From positions 1 through 16,989 of the forward strand of contig JBAZKK010000023.1 in the NCBI GenBank assembly GCA_041650795.1: a stretch of 16,989 bases of DNA, in the 5' to 3' direction. Positions within the stretch are counted from its first letter, which is position 1. The number at the start of each line of letters is the position of its first letter. Positions 7,656-15,202 of the stretch are shown here, piece after piece. The stretch is from JBAZKK01 sp041650795. Lineage in GTDB: Bacteria; Omnitrophota; Gorgyraeia; Gygaellales; Profunditerraquicolaceae. A program made the position numbers and the translations under genes. A model generated the notes under the pieces. That model saw nothing but the letters and a program-made list of their open reading frames with translations, made no database searches and had not been told where the DNA came from.

Positions 7656-10106
7656 ATGAAAGAAGAACGGTTTAATACAAGAGAAAAATATCTCTTAGCA
7701 GAACTTGTTTTTAGCTTTGTTCTCTTGAGCGCTATCATTTTTCTTTTTGGAGAGGCGCTGGCGTCCTTAAGGCCTTATTTTATCCTGGGGTTGGCAGGGG
7801 GGTTGTATTTCAGCTGGCTCCGGCGCGATAAGAAAACAGCGGGGCTCTATCTCAGTATTAATATCGCTGTCCTGGCTGTTTTTATCTGGGTGTTTTACGC
7901 GGTCTATAACTCCTCGTTATTCTATAAAGACATTATCCTCCTTTTTGTCAAGGCCGGATTTATTCTATCGGTCCTTCTCTCGTTAGGGGCGCTTGGCGGT
8001 TTTTTGGTCTACATAGATGCGTTGAGTATTGTGCTTCTTATGTGTTTCCCCATCTTCGTAAATAATTATGAGGCCTACCATTATCTCTTGCTGGCTATTT
8101 GTTTATTTTCTTGGGTAGTCCTTTTAAGGCTGAGGTTTAAGAAGGCGTTTACATTAGCAGCCCTAAGACCTTTTGAGCGCAATTACCCGGGGGCATTCGC
8201 CTTCGCCTTATTGTTATTCATTATTCTGTTCGCTTGGACGCTATTCTACGCAATGCCGTTAAAGAGCATTAAAGACAGAGGATTCTTTATCGAGCCGACA
8301 GGCGCATATGGCATAGCCGAGACGCCTTCAGAGCAAAAATACTATGAATTACAGGAAAAACTGCAGGACGAAATTCTGGAGGCCATGCCTAACCTCGAAT
8401 CCAGGGGAGAGATATTAGGAGACCTTAGTTCTCTTGTCAAGGACTCTGCGGACGTGATGGAGGTTAAGAAGGCTCGCGATGGATTGATGGATAAGCTAAG
8501 GCGACCCGGCCCAGGATTGGAAAGGGACAAGGCCGGGCATCTTCTTTTGCTTCTTGATGCCTATCTAGACCAGAAAATAAAACGCAATCTGAAGATGAGC
8601 AAAGAACAAATTATAGAAAATCTCAAAAGCAACCCGTTCAGCATTAAGGATAGATTTTCCGTTCTCGCGCGGCTGAATAAAATGCAGTATGAGGATTCGG
8701 TGAAAAAGGTAGCTTCTTTAGAGCAAGGCTTAAAGACAATCATTGCTGAATCATCCGTCAGCCAGGGTGTCAAAAGAGAGATTGGAAATGATTTGGCGCA
8801 GTTTGAAAGATGGAAGTATTACCAGCTTTATCGCCGTCAATTTGCCGCTTTTAAGAAAACGGCTGATTCGCTTGATAATGACTCCCGCGGAAAATTAAAC
8901 GAGCTTATTTCTGCGTTTGAAAGAATGGATTCATCTTCGAGCTTAAGCGCGGTTGACGGAAAGATCAGGATTTTAAGATATAGCGGAGGCAGGGAGGCAG
9001 GTGCCGTAGCAGATCAGGCCGATGGCGTCTTTGATGTCGTTTCTCGCATGGTTGCTGCTGCCGGCAAGACGGCCAATGAATACAAGAGCGGGCCCGGCCA
9101 GAAGCAGGAGGTCGCTAATAGGGAAGGAGCCGGTGGCGGCGAGGAATATAAGAAATTAATATCACTGGAAATACTTCCTGAATACTGTCGGATAGCATTG
9201 GGCGCGACCAAGGATTTGCTTGCCATGGGAATCTACGGAGACGGTTCGCACCAGGACCTTACTGCTGAGGCGTTATGGTCAAGCGGCGATGAGAGGATTG
9301 TTTCTGTTGTGCAAGGGATGGTTAGCGCCGCGGGGATTGGAAAGGGAAGGGTATACGCAGAAATAGACGGTATAAAAAGCAGGGCAGCCATGGTAATGGT
9401 GGAGGAGCCGCAACTGGTGGCGATTAATCTTTCGCCGTCCGAATTGACAATACCTCTTCGAGGTAGCTCCGTTTTAAAAGCAGAAGGCGTCTTTAGCAAC
9501 GGAGAGCGCCGTGATATGACTTCTTCCGTTGAATGGAAGGCCGGGAATGACCGTTTAATCAGGGTATTTGAAGGTAATGTCCACGGGCTGAGAATAGGAA
9601 GCACTTCGGTTTACGCGGAGCGCGCTGCGGTCAGGAGCGCCAGCGTTGAGGTAAAGGTGACCATGACTTTATTTTGGGCAGCCGTATTGCTATTTAAACT
9701 TGCCCTGGCGTCGGCGGTTTTATTAGGAATATTATTTGCAGTTTTTTATGCTTTAACCGAAGAGAGAAGGAAAAAGATCAGGATGCGGATGGACGTTGAG
9801 CCGCGCCGTTTTGTTATTGAGGTCTACGGAAATACCCGCGCCGTCCTGGCTATTTTTGGTCCGCGTCCAGACAGGACAACGCCGCCTCTAGCTTATGCCG
9901 CCGAAGTAAAGGGGTATTATCCTGCAGCGGATAATGTCTATACGGGATTGACGCGGTTATTCGAAGAGGCAAAATACAGCAGCCATGCCATCAGTGACGA
10001 TGACGCCAGAGAGGCGCTGGCAGCTTATAATACTTTATCAGCACGGTTCTTGGTTGTTGCGGCAGGGGCAGGATGTTTTGGGGGCGCTGTCTCATTTTAT
10101 TATTGA
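7656..10106 (+). CDS. TgpA-like membrane protein lacking the transglutaminase domain; two Ig-like domains and DUF4129-like C-terminus
   Basis: This 816-residue protein is third in the moxR-DUF58 operon, the usual place of a TgpA-type transglutaminase. The AGGA at 7646-7649 gives good spacing for the ATG. Residues ~15-200 hold about seven hydrophobic segments like the DUF3488 N-terminus of TgpA. Residues ~220-480 are charged and mainly helical, with EK/LK-rich coiled-coil-like stretches. Residues ~503-585 and ~588-668 look like two BIG2-type Ig-like domains: each begins with a LEILPE / INLSPS strand, then GDGSHQDLTAEALWSS or SNGERRDMTSSVEWKA, and ends in G-GRVYAEIDG / GSTSVYAERAA. A TM helix follows (~672-700). 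The cytoplasmic tail (~715-800) contains PPLAYAAEVKG, LTRLFEEAKYSSHAISDDDAREAL, resembling DUF4129. I find no Cys-His-Asp transglutaminase motif. Function is unknown; a non-catalytic envelope partner of MoxR/DUF58 is plausible. Confidence 0.8.
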   Translation: MKEERFNTREKYLLAELVFSFVLLSAIIFLFGEALASLRPYFILGLAGGLYFSWLRRDKKTAGLYLSINIAVLAVFIWVFYAVYNSSLFYKDIILLFVKAGFILSVLLSLGALGGFLVYIDALSIVLLMCFPIFVNNYEAYHYLLLAICLFSWVVLLRLRFKKAFTLAALRPFERNYPGAFAFALLLFIILFAWTLFYAMPLKSIKDRGFFIEPTGAYGIAETPSEQKYYELQEKLQDEILEAMPNLESRGEILGDLSSLVKDSADVMEVKKARDGLMDKLRRPGPGLERDKAGHLLLLLDAYLDQKIKRNLKMSKEQIIENLKSNPFSIKDRFSVLARLNKMQYEDSVKKVASLEQGLKTIIAESSVSQGVKREIGNDLAQFERWKYYQLYRRQFAAFKKTADSLDNDSRGKLNELISAFERMDSSSSLSAVDGKIRILRYSGGREAGAVADQADGVFDVVSRMVAAAGKTANEYKSGPGQKQEVANREGAGGGEEYKKLISLEILPEYCRIALGATKDLLAMGIYGDGSHQDLTAEALWSSGDERIVSVVQGMVSAAGIGKGRVYAEIDGIKSRAAMVMVEEPQLVAINLSPSELTIPLRGSSVLKAEGVFSNGERRDMTSSVEWKAGNDRLIRVFEGNVHGLRIGSTSVYAERAAVRSASVEVKVTMTLFWAAVLLFKLALASAVLLGILFAVFYALTEERRKKIRMRMDVEPRRFVIEVYGNTRAVLAIFGPRPDRTTPPLAYAAEVKGYYPAADNVYTGLTRLFEEAKYSSHAISDDDAREALAAYNTLSARFLVVAAGAGCFGGAVSFYY

Positions 10107-10170
10107 AGATACCGCTCCATATCTAAAATTTCTTGCAAATCCCCGCTATTTATGATAAGTTATAGATTCA

Positions 10171-10204
10171 TTGTTTATTTTTTTGCGATTTTTTAATAAT
10201 CCCA
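10171..10204 (+). promoter_or_regulatory. AT-rich leader of trxA; weak promoter candidate, no Shine-Dalgarno
   Basis: The 98-base gap before trxA is AT-rich. TTGTTT (10171-10176) with AATAAT (10195-10200) at 18-base spacing would put initiation within a base or two of the trxA ATG, suggesting a leaderless message. Another possible box set is TTGCAA (10133-10138) with TATAGA (10161-10166), but its 22-base spacing is poor. No purine-rich ribosome site precedes the ATG at 10205. Confidence 0.25.
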
Positions 10205-10528
10205 ATGTCTTTATTACATCTAGACGAAGGCAATTTTAAAAAAGAGGTTTTGGAATCTGAGCTTCCGGTCCTGGTGGACTTTTGGGCTCCTTGGTGCGGA
10301 CCATGCAGGATGATTGCGCCGGTCCTGGAAGAGGTGACCAGGGAGTATCAGGGCAGGATAAAGGTCGGCAAGGTTAATATTGACGAGAACTCAGGCGTTG
10401 CCAGCCGGTACGCAGTAATGTCCATCCCCACCATCATGTTCTTTAACCAGGGCAAGGTAGTAGACCAGGTTGTAGGAGTCCTCAGCAAGTCCGACCTGAA
10501 GAACAGGATCGAAGAGGCCTTTAGGTAA
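10205..10528 (+). CDS. trxA: Thioredoxin
   Basis: The 107-residue protein has typical thioredoxin length and the canonical active site FWAPWCGPC, with redox cysteines at residues 31 and 34. It also has the PVLEEVTREYQGRIKVGKVNIDEN segment and the cis-proline motif SIPT at ~74-77. It reduces disulfides in the cytoplasm and would itself be reduced by the thioredoxin reductase encoded 5 kb downstream in the same cluster. The ATG lacks a Shine-Dalgarno sequence and sits after an AT-rich leader. It is the first gene of the long + strand cluster that runs to the window end. Confidence 0.97.
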   Translation: MSLLHLDEGNFKKEVLESELPVLVDFWAPWCGPCRMIAPVLEEVTREYQGRIKVGKVNIDENSGVASRYAVMSIPTIMFFNQGKVVDQVVGVLSKSDLKNRIEEAFR

Positions 10529-10566
10529 TATTTTTCAGGCGCCTCATTTCCTTAAGTCCACTGCAG

Positions 10567-11655
10567 ATGAAAAAGGTATTTATTGCTGCTACCAAGCAGA
10601 ATGACGGTAAGACTACCGTATCCCTGGGGTTAATCCGTAATTTCAAGGACAGGTTTAAGAGGGTAGCTTTTATCAAGCCTATCGGACAGCGCTACCTCCA
10701 GGAAGAGGGAGTCAAGATTGATGAGGACTCCTGGTTGATCGAAGAGGTATGCGGCATACAGTGCGGCCTTAAGGATACCAGCCCCATTGCGGTAGAAAAG
10801 GGGTTCACCGAAAAGTACATCAGCCGGCCGGTTAAGGAGTCAATCTCCAAACAGATTAAAGATGCCTATCGGCGGGTTTCCAACAGGCAGGACTTGGTTA
10901 TCATCGAAGGCACCGGCCATGCCGGCGTAGGCTCGGTATTTGACCATTCCAATGCCTATGTGGCGCGTCTGTTGGGTGCGAAGGTTATCATTATATCTTC
11001 CGGAGGCATAGGCAGGCCTATAGACGAGATTATTCTGAACAAGGCGCTTTTTGACAAGGAGGGAGTTAAGGTATTGGGGGTAATTGTCAATAAGGTTCTG
11101 CCGTCTAAATTTGATAAAATCAGCAGTTTGGTCATCAAGGGTTTAAAGCGCAAGGGTATTAAGGTGCTTGGGATATTGCCTTACAGCCCTATACTGGCAA
11201 GGCCGGCAGTCAGGCAGATACTGGAGGATTTGGATTGTGAACTTATGAGCGGTAAGGATGCCTTAGGCAATTATGTTTCCGGGGTAGTAGTAGGAGCAAT
11301 GAAGCCCTGCGACGCGGTAAAATATATAGTTGAGGATAGTTTTATCATTACCCCGGGAGACCGCGAGGATATCATTGAGACAGTCCTTTCCTCCTACCGC
11401 GACTGCGAGAAGAAGATCTTGAAGGCCTCCGGCATAATCCTCACCGGAGGCATGCTTCCGTCTGCGGAGGTGAAGGAAGCATTATTTAAGGCGGGCATAC
11501 CGGTATTAGTGGCAAAGGAGGATACCTATGCCGTGGCCTCTTATATACATGACCTTAATGTGAAGATGAGGCCCAAGGATAGCGATAAAATTAATGAGGC
11601 AGTAAGGTTGGTGCGCGAGAAAGTGGACATGAATACAATATTGAAAGGCATATAG
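10567..11655 (+). CDS. Stand-alone AAA_26 / DRTGG-domain protein (equivalent to the N-terminal part of long Pta)
   Basis: The N-terminal ~215 residues form a dethiobiotin-synthetase-like P-loop domain: KKVFIAATKQNDGKTTVSLGL (Lys and Thr of the P-loop kept, first Gly replaced by Ala), then FIKPIGQRY and a VIIEGTGH Walker-B-like segment. The remainder is a DRTGG domain, with VVGAMKPCDAVKYI and ITPGDREDII. In long phosphotransacetylases such as that of E. coli these two domains precede the catalytic PTA_PTB domain and are regulatory. Here the stop is 2 bases before the start of a short pta, so the architecture is split into two adjacent genes. A regulatory or complex-forming role with Pta is the natural inference. 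No clear Shine-Dalgarno is seen upstream of the ATG. Confidence 0.85.
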   Translation: MKKVFIAATKQNDGKTTVSLGLIRNFKDRFKRVAFIKPIGQRYLQEEGVKIDEDSWLIEEVCGIQCGLKDTSPIAVEKGFTEKYISRPVKESISKQIKDAYRRVSNRQDLVIIEGTGHAGVGSVFDHSNAYVARLLGAKVIIISSGGIGRPIDEIILNKALFDKEGVKVLGVIVNKVLPSKFDKISSLVIKGLKRKGIKVLGILPYSPILARPAVRQILEDLDCELMSGKDALGNYVSGVVVGAMKPCDAVKYIVEDSFIITPGDREDIIETVLSSYRDCEKKILKASGIILTGGMLPSAEVKEALFKAGIPVLVAKEDTYAVASYIHDLNVKMRPKDSDKINEAVRLVREKVDMNTILKGI

Positions 11656-11657
11656 CG

Positions 11658-12587
11658 ATGGATACTATCAGTAAGGTGCGCCGTAAGTCAAAGTCAAACC
11701 CTAAAACCATTATCCTCCCCGAATCTGAAGATAAGCGCGTGCGGGAGGCGGCAAGGATTATTGAGAAAGAAGGGATTGCCAAGATTGCCTTGCTTTCCAG
11801 GGACATGCTTAACCCCGATGATAAAGCCAGATACGCCCGGCAATATTACGAATTGCGTAAATACAAAGGCTTAACCGAGGAAGCCGCCGCCAAGATATTC
11901 GAAGACCCTCTTTATTATTCCGCAATGATGGTAAAGGAAGGTAAGGCTGACGGCTTGGTTGCCGGGGCATCGCATACTACGCCGGATGTCGCCCGTTCAA
12001 CGATACATTGCCTGGGAGTTGAAAAACGCCTGGGGATTGCCTGTAGCTGTTTCATAATGGCTGTGCCGGATTGTTCCTACGGCGAAAACGGGACATTTGT
12101 TTTTGCCGACTGCGGCATAGTCCCCGAACCCAACCCGCGGCAGCTCGCCGCTATTTCGGTGGCCGCATCGGAATTGGCAAGGAAGGTGCTTGATATCATT
12201 CCCCGCGTCGCAATGTTGAGCTATTCCACTAAGGGGTCTGCTCAGGGTGAGCGTATCGATAAGGTGCGCCAGGCATTAGGCATAGTAAAGGAGATGTCGC
12301 CGGAACTGCTGGTAGACGGGGAGTTGCAGGTAGATGCCGCGATTGTGCCGGAGATCTCGCGCATCAAATACCCGGGCGGCTTATTGGGAGGGGAAGCCAA
12401 CGTTTTAATATTCCCTAATTTAGAGGCGGGCAATATCGCTTATAAATTGGTGGAGAGGCTGGCAAAGGCGCGGGCACTGGGTCCGCTTATCCTGGGTTTA
12501 AATAAGCCTTGCAGCGACCTCTCGCGCGGATGTTCCGTCGAGGATATCGTGGACTGCGTCGCAGTTACCTCCATCAGGGCACAGTAA
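11658..12587 (+). CDS. pta: Phosphate acetyltransferase, short form
   Basis: The 309-residue protein is the PTA_PTB catalytic domain alone. Recognisable segments are KTIILPESEDKRVREAA, DGLVAGASHTTPDVARS, the active-site region VAMLSYSTKGSA, LLVDGELQVDAAI and the C-terminal GLNKPCSDLSRGCS. It interconverts acetyl-CoA plus phosphate and acetyl phosphate plus CoA in the cytoplasm. The following acetate kinase makes this an acetyl-CoA to acetate route yielding ATP, or the reverse for acetate uptake. The start is 2 bases after the DRTGG protein stop and ackA begins 2 bases after its own stop, so the three are tightly coupled. A related phosphate butyryltransferase cannot be fully excluded, but the C-terminal motif and ackA favour acetyl. 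Confidence 0.95.
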   Translation: MDTISKVRRKSKSNPKTIILPESEDKRVREAARIIEKEGIAKIALLSRDMLNPDDKARYARQYYELRKYKGLTEEAAAKIFEDPLYYSAMMVKEGKADGLVAGASHTTPDVARSTIHCLGVEKRLGIACSCFIMAVPDCSYGENGTFVFADCGIVPEPNPRQLAAISVAASELARKVLDIIPRVAMLSYSTKGSAQGERIDKVRQALGIVKEMSPELLVDGELQVDAAIVPEISRIKYPGGLLGGEANVLIFPNLEAGNIAYKLVERLAKARALGPLILGLNKPCSDLSRGCSVEDIVDCVAVTSIRAQ

Positions 12588-12589
12588 TT

Positions 12590-13666
12590 ATGAACATACT
12601 CGTTATAAATTGCGGAAGCTCTTCCATCAAATATAAACTCTTCAGCATGCCGCAGTGCAAGCTTATCTCCAAGGGGTTATTGGAGCATATCGGAGAAGAA
12701 GGGGCGCGTATCCCAGACCACTACCAGGGCCTTAAATTGATACTCGCTAAGGTTAAGGGCGTAGGCCTGGTAGGCCACCGCGTAGTGCATGGGGGAGAAG
12801 AATTCAAAAAGCCGGTTCTGGTCGATAACGCCGTAATCAAGAAAATCAGGCAATGTTCGGCCCTGGCGCCCCTGCATAACCCCGCTAACCTTGCCGGGAT
12901 ACTCGCCTGTAAGAGATTACTCCCCGGCGTAAAACAGGTTGCGGTATTTGATACCGCTTTTCACCAGAGCCTTCCGGATTACGCCTATATCTACGGCCTT
13001 CCGTATAATTATTATGAACGTTTCGGAATACGCAAGTACGGTTTTCACGGCACAAGCCATGAATACGTCGCCCGCGAAGCCGCCAGGATCCTTAAGAAAC
13101 CCATTCATAAATTGAAACTTATCACCTGCCATCTCGGTAACGGCTGCAGTATTACTGCCGTGGACCAGGGGAGGTCGGTAGATACCAGTATGGGGTTTAC
13201 CCCCTTGGAAGGTCTGGTGATGGGCACGCGCTGCGGGGACATTGACCCTGCGTTGGTAACTTACCTTATGCATAAGCAAAGGTTGGGGGCATCAGAGCTT
13301 GATAGTATCCTTAACCGTTCCAGCGGCCTGAAAGGCATATCGGGCGCGAGTAACGATATGCGGGTCCTGGAGCAGCGCGTCAACTCCGGCGACAGGCGCT
13401 CAAGGCTGGCAATTGACGTTTTCGTATATCGCGTGAAGAAATATATCGGAGCCTATGCCGCGGTGATGTCCGGTTGCGATGCCTTGGTTTTTACGGCAGG
13501 GATAGGGGAGAACCAGAAGGGCATCAGGGATAAGGTTTGCCGTGGGTTGTTTTCGTATCTTGCAAAAGAACCCAAGATTCTCGTTATCCCTACGCAGGAG
13601 GAGTTGATGATTGCCAGACAGGCATATCATCTTGTAAAGGCTGCCCAAAATGGCAAATCCTTTTAG
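12590..13666 (+). CDS. ackA: Acetate kinase, compact form
   Basis: The ATG at 12590 gives the canonical N-terminus MNILVINCGSSSIKYKLF; longer in-frame starts inside pta (from 12509) are not credible. At 358 residues it is about 40 shorter than the usual ~400. Catalytic motifs are all present: NCGSSS, GHRVVHGG, FDTAFHQS (catalytic Asp), RKYGFHGTSH (His), HLGNG phosphate loop, TRCGDIDP (Arg) and GIGEN. The missing residues fall in two places: between the N-terminal motif and GHRVVHGG, and between GIGEN and VIPTQEEL, where the usual loop is nearly absent (GLFSYLAKEPKILVIPT). The reading frame is intact, so this looks like natural shortening. It transfers phosphate from acetyl phosphate to ADP. 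Confidence 0.96.
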   Translation: MNILVINCGSSSIKYKLFSMPQCKLISKGLLEHIGEEGARIPDHYQGLKLILAKVKGVGLVGHRVVHGGEEFKKPVLVDNAVIKKIRQCSALAPLHNPANLAGILACKRLLPGVKQVAVFDTAFHQSLPDYAYIYGLPYNYYERFGIRKYGFHGTSHEYVAREAARILKKPIHKLKLITCHLGNGCSITAVDQGRSVDTSMGFTPLEGLVMGTRCGDIDPALVTYLMHKQRLGASELDSILNRSSGLKGISGASNDMRVLEQRVNSGDRRSRLAIDVFVYRVKKYIGAYAAVMSGCDALVFTAGIGENQKGIRDKVCRGLFSYLAKEPKILVIPTQEELMIARQAYHLVKAAQNGKSF

Positions 13667-14258
13667 GCGGGCCATCGTTGTTTTATTGTTTATGCTGGCA
13701 GCCGGAATTGCCTGCGGCAGGCATGAGGCAGGAGGGGAGGCGGCAGGCATGAAGAAGATAATTATGGTTATTTCCGAAAGCAATTTCCGCGATGAAGAAT
13801 TCCTGGAGCCCAGGGAGATATTTAAGAAGGCGGGACTTGAGGTAAAGATTGCCTCCAGCGCTCTTGGCGAGGCCAGGGGGGCATTGGGGGCCAGGGTGAG
13901 ACCCGACGTGCTTGTCAGCGATATCAGACCCGAGGATTTCGACGCCATTGTTTTTGTGGGAGGGCAGGGGGCATCCCGATACTGGGACGACCCCTCCGTT
14001 CATAAATTGATACGAAATGCCGCTGCGGATGGAAAGGTAATAGCCGCGATATGTATTGCTCCGGTTACGCTTGCCAAGTCAGGGGTGCTCAAAGGTAGGC
14101 GCGCCACGGTTTGGCATTCCGAAGGAGCACAAATCCAAAAAGCAGGGGCTGTTTATACCGCCAAAGGCGTGGAGAGGGACGGTAGGGTTATCACGGCGTC
14201 CGGCCCGGATTACGCTGGAGAGTTCGGCCGGGAGATTGTCGCGGCCTTATCGCAATAA
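13650..14258 (+). CDS. DJ-1/PfpI-family protein, possibly a lipoprotein
   Basis: From the ATG at 13650, which overlaps the end of ackA by 17 bases, the protein has 202 residues. It starts with MANPFRR, a hydrophobic core and AAGIAC, a plausible though imperfect lipobox with Cys22. The DJ-1/PfpI domain begins at an internal Met (MKKIIMVISE, ATG at 13749). It keeps the conserved acidic segment FRDEEFLEPREIF and the nucleophile elbow AAICIAPVTLA with Cys135 (codon at 14052). The internal ATG is preceded by AGGAGGGGAGG (about 13729-13739), a strong ribosome site, so a cytoplasmic form may also be made or may be the real one. Family members act as glyoxalases, deglycases, proteases or chaperones; which applies here is unclear. 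The Cys is followed by Ile-Ala-Pro, not by the His of protease-type PfpI. Confidence 0.85.
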   Translation: MANPFRRAIVVLLFMLAAGIACGRHEAGGEAAGMKKIIMVISESNFRDEEFLEPREIFKKAGLEVKIASSALGEARGALGARVRPDVLVSDIRPEDFDAIVFVGGQGASRYWDDPSVHKLIRNAAADGKVIAAICIAPVTLAKSGVLKGRRATVWHSEGAQIQKAGAVYTAKGVERDGRVITASGPDYAGEFGREIVAALSQ

Positions 14259-14292
14259 CACATAAAGAATCTAAAAAGGGGCAGGGATAAAA

Positions 14293-14640
14293 ATGTTTAG
14301 GACAATGTTGAAATCAAAGATCCACCGCGCCCGCGTTACCGGGGTCAACCTTTATTATGAAGGCAGCATTACTATTGACGCCAAGCTGATTAAAGCGGCA
14401 GATATGCTGGCGGGCGAAAAAGTAGAGGTGCTTAATCTTAATACCGGCGGGAGGCTCGAGACTTACGTGATTAAAGGCAGGGCCGGTTCGGGAGACATCT
14501 GCCTTAACGGTGCGGCAGCGCGCGGGGCGGCAGTCGGGGATGAGGTTATCATTGTTTCCTACGTTGCGGTTGAAGATAAAGATGCCCGGGGCATCAAGCC
14601 AATGATAATAAAAGTGGATTCCAAAAACCGCATCATTTAA
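14293..14640 (+). CDS. panD: Aspartate 1-decarboxylase (pyruvoyl enzyme)
   Basis: The 115-residue protein is of family length. It begins MFRTMLKSKIHRARVTG and has the self-cleavage site Gly24-Ser25 in YYEGSIT, at the same positions as in E. coli; Ser25 becomes the pyruvoyl cofactor. Lys9 and the NGAAARGA motif of the substrate pocket are present. It makes beta-alanine for pantothenate and CoA synthesis, a loose metabolic link to the acetyl-CoA genes upstream. An AGGG about 7 bases before the ATG serves as ribosome site. No other pantothenate gene is in the window. Confidence 0.96.
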   Translation: MFRTMLKSKIHRARVTGVNLYYEGSITIDAKLIKAADMLAGEKVEVLNLNTGGRLETYVIKGRAGSGDICLNGAAARGAAVGDEVIIVSYVAVEDKDARGIKPMIIKVDSKNRII

Positions 14641-14653
14641 GACGCTTGCATAG

Positions 14654-15202
14654 ATGAAAGACGACGGTTTAACTATTAAGATTCTGGGAGACCCTTTATT
14701 GCGCCGCAGATCCCGCCCCATAAAAAGCATCAGCGAGCGCCACCGCAAGGCCTTGAGCCGGATGGCGCAACTGATGTATGGCAGTTCCGGTATCGGTCTG
14801 GCTGCGCCGCAGGTCGGGATAAACGAACGCATGATAGTTGTGGATACCGGAAGCGGGCTTTACAAATTAATCAACCCCCGCATTGTGATGAGGCAGGGGC
14901 ATCAGGTTATGCAGGAAGGCTGCCTCAGTGTCCCGGGAGCCTGTATTAAGGTAAAACGCTCTAAAATAGTGCAGGTGGAGGCGCTGGACGAGAATGCCGC
15001 GTCTGTATGTGTTGAGGCAAAAGATCTCCTCGCCTGCGTATTACAGCATGAGATCGACCACCTGGACGGTAAGCTTATCGTAGATTACGTATCGTTACCG
15101 CAGAGGCTTAAGATACGCCGCCGCTTAGAAAGATTAAGGAAGAATAGCCGCAATGAAGGATTGCCGGAATCAGAAGCAGAATCTCGAAAATTGCAATTGT
15201 AG
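14654..15202 (+). CDS. def: Peptide deformylase
   Basis: The 182-residue protein has all three deformylase motifs: GIGLAAPQVG (residues 46-55), EGCLS (88-92, metal ligand Cys90) and QHEIDH (His132 and His136 as metal ligands, Glu133 catalytic). It removes the formyl group from the N-terminal methionine of new proteins. It starts 13 bases after panD with no clear Shine-Dalgarno. Its C-terminal ~17 codons overlap the start of the downstream Cys-rich ORF in another frame, an unusually long overlap of 50 bases. That could explain the divergent, highly charged C-terminal tail (SRNEGLPESEAESRKLQL). Confidence 0.96.
   Translation: MKDDGLTIKILGDPLLRRRSRPIKSISERHRKALSRMAQLMYGSSGIGLAAPQVGINERMIVVDTGSGLYKLINPRIVMRQGHQVMQEGCLSVPGACIKVKRSKIVQVEALDENAASVCVEAKDLLACVLQHEIDHLDGKLIVDYVSLPQRLKIRRRLERLRKNSRNEGLPESEAESRKLQL

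Noticed and set aside
12509..12589. Longer N-terminus for acetate kinase starting inside pta
   Set aside because: The conserved AckA N-terminus begins exactly at the ATG at 12590; the upstream codons overlap the conserved end of Pta.
13400..13948. 182-codon open frame on the - strand across the end of ackA and the DJ-1 gene
   Set aside because: It is antisense to two well-supported genes, with low-complexity Ser/Ala/Leu-rich translation and no recognisable motif or ribosome site.
14314..14832. 172-codon open frame on the - strand over panD and def
   Set aside because: Both sense-strand genes have complete catalytic motifs; the antisense translation shows no family pattern.
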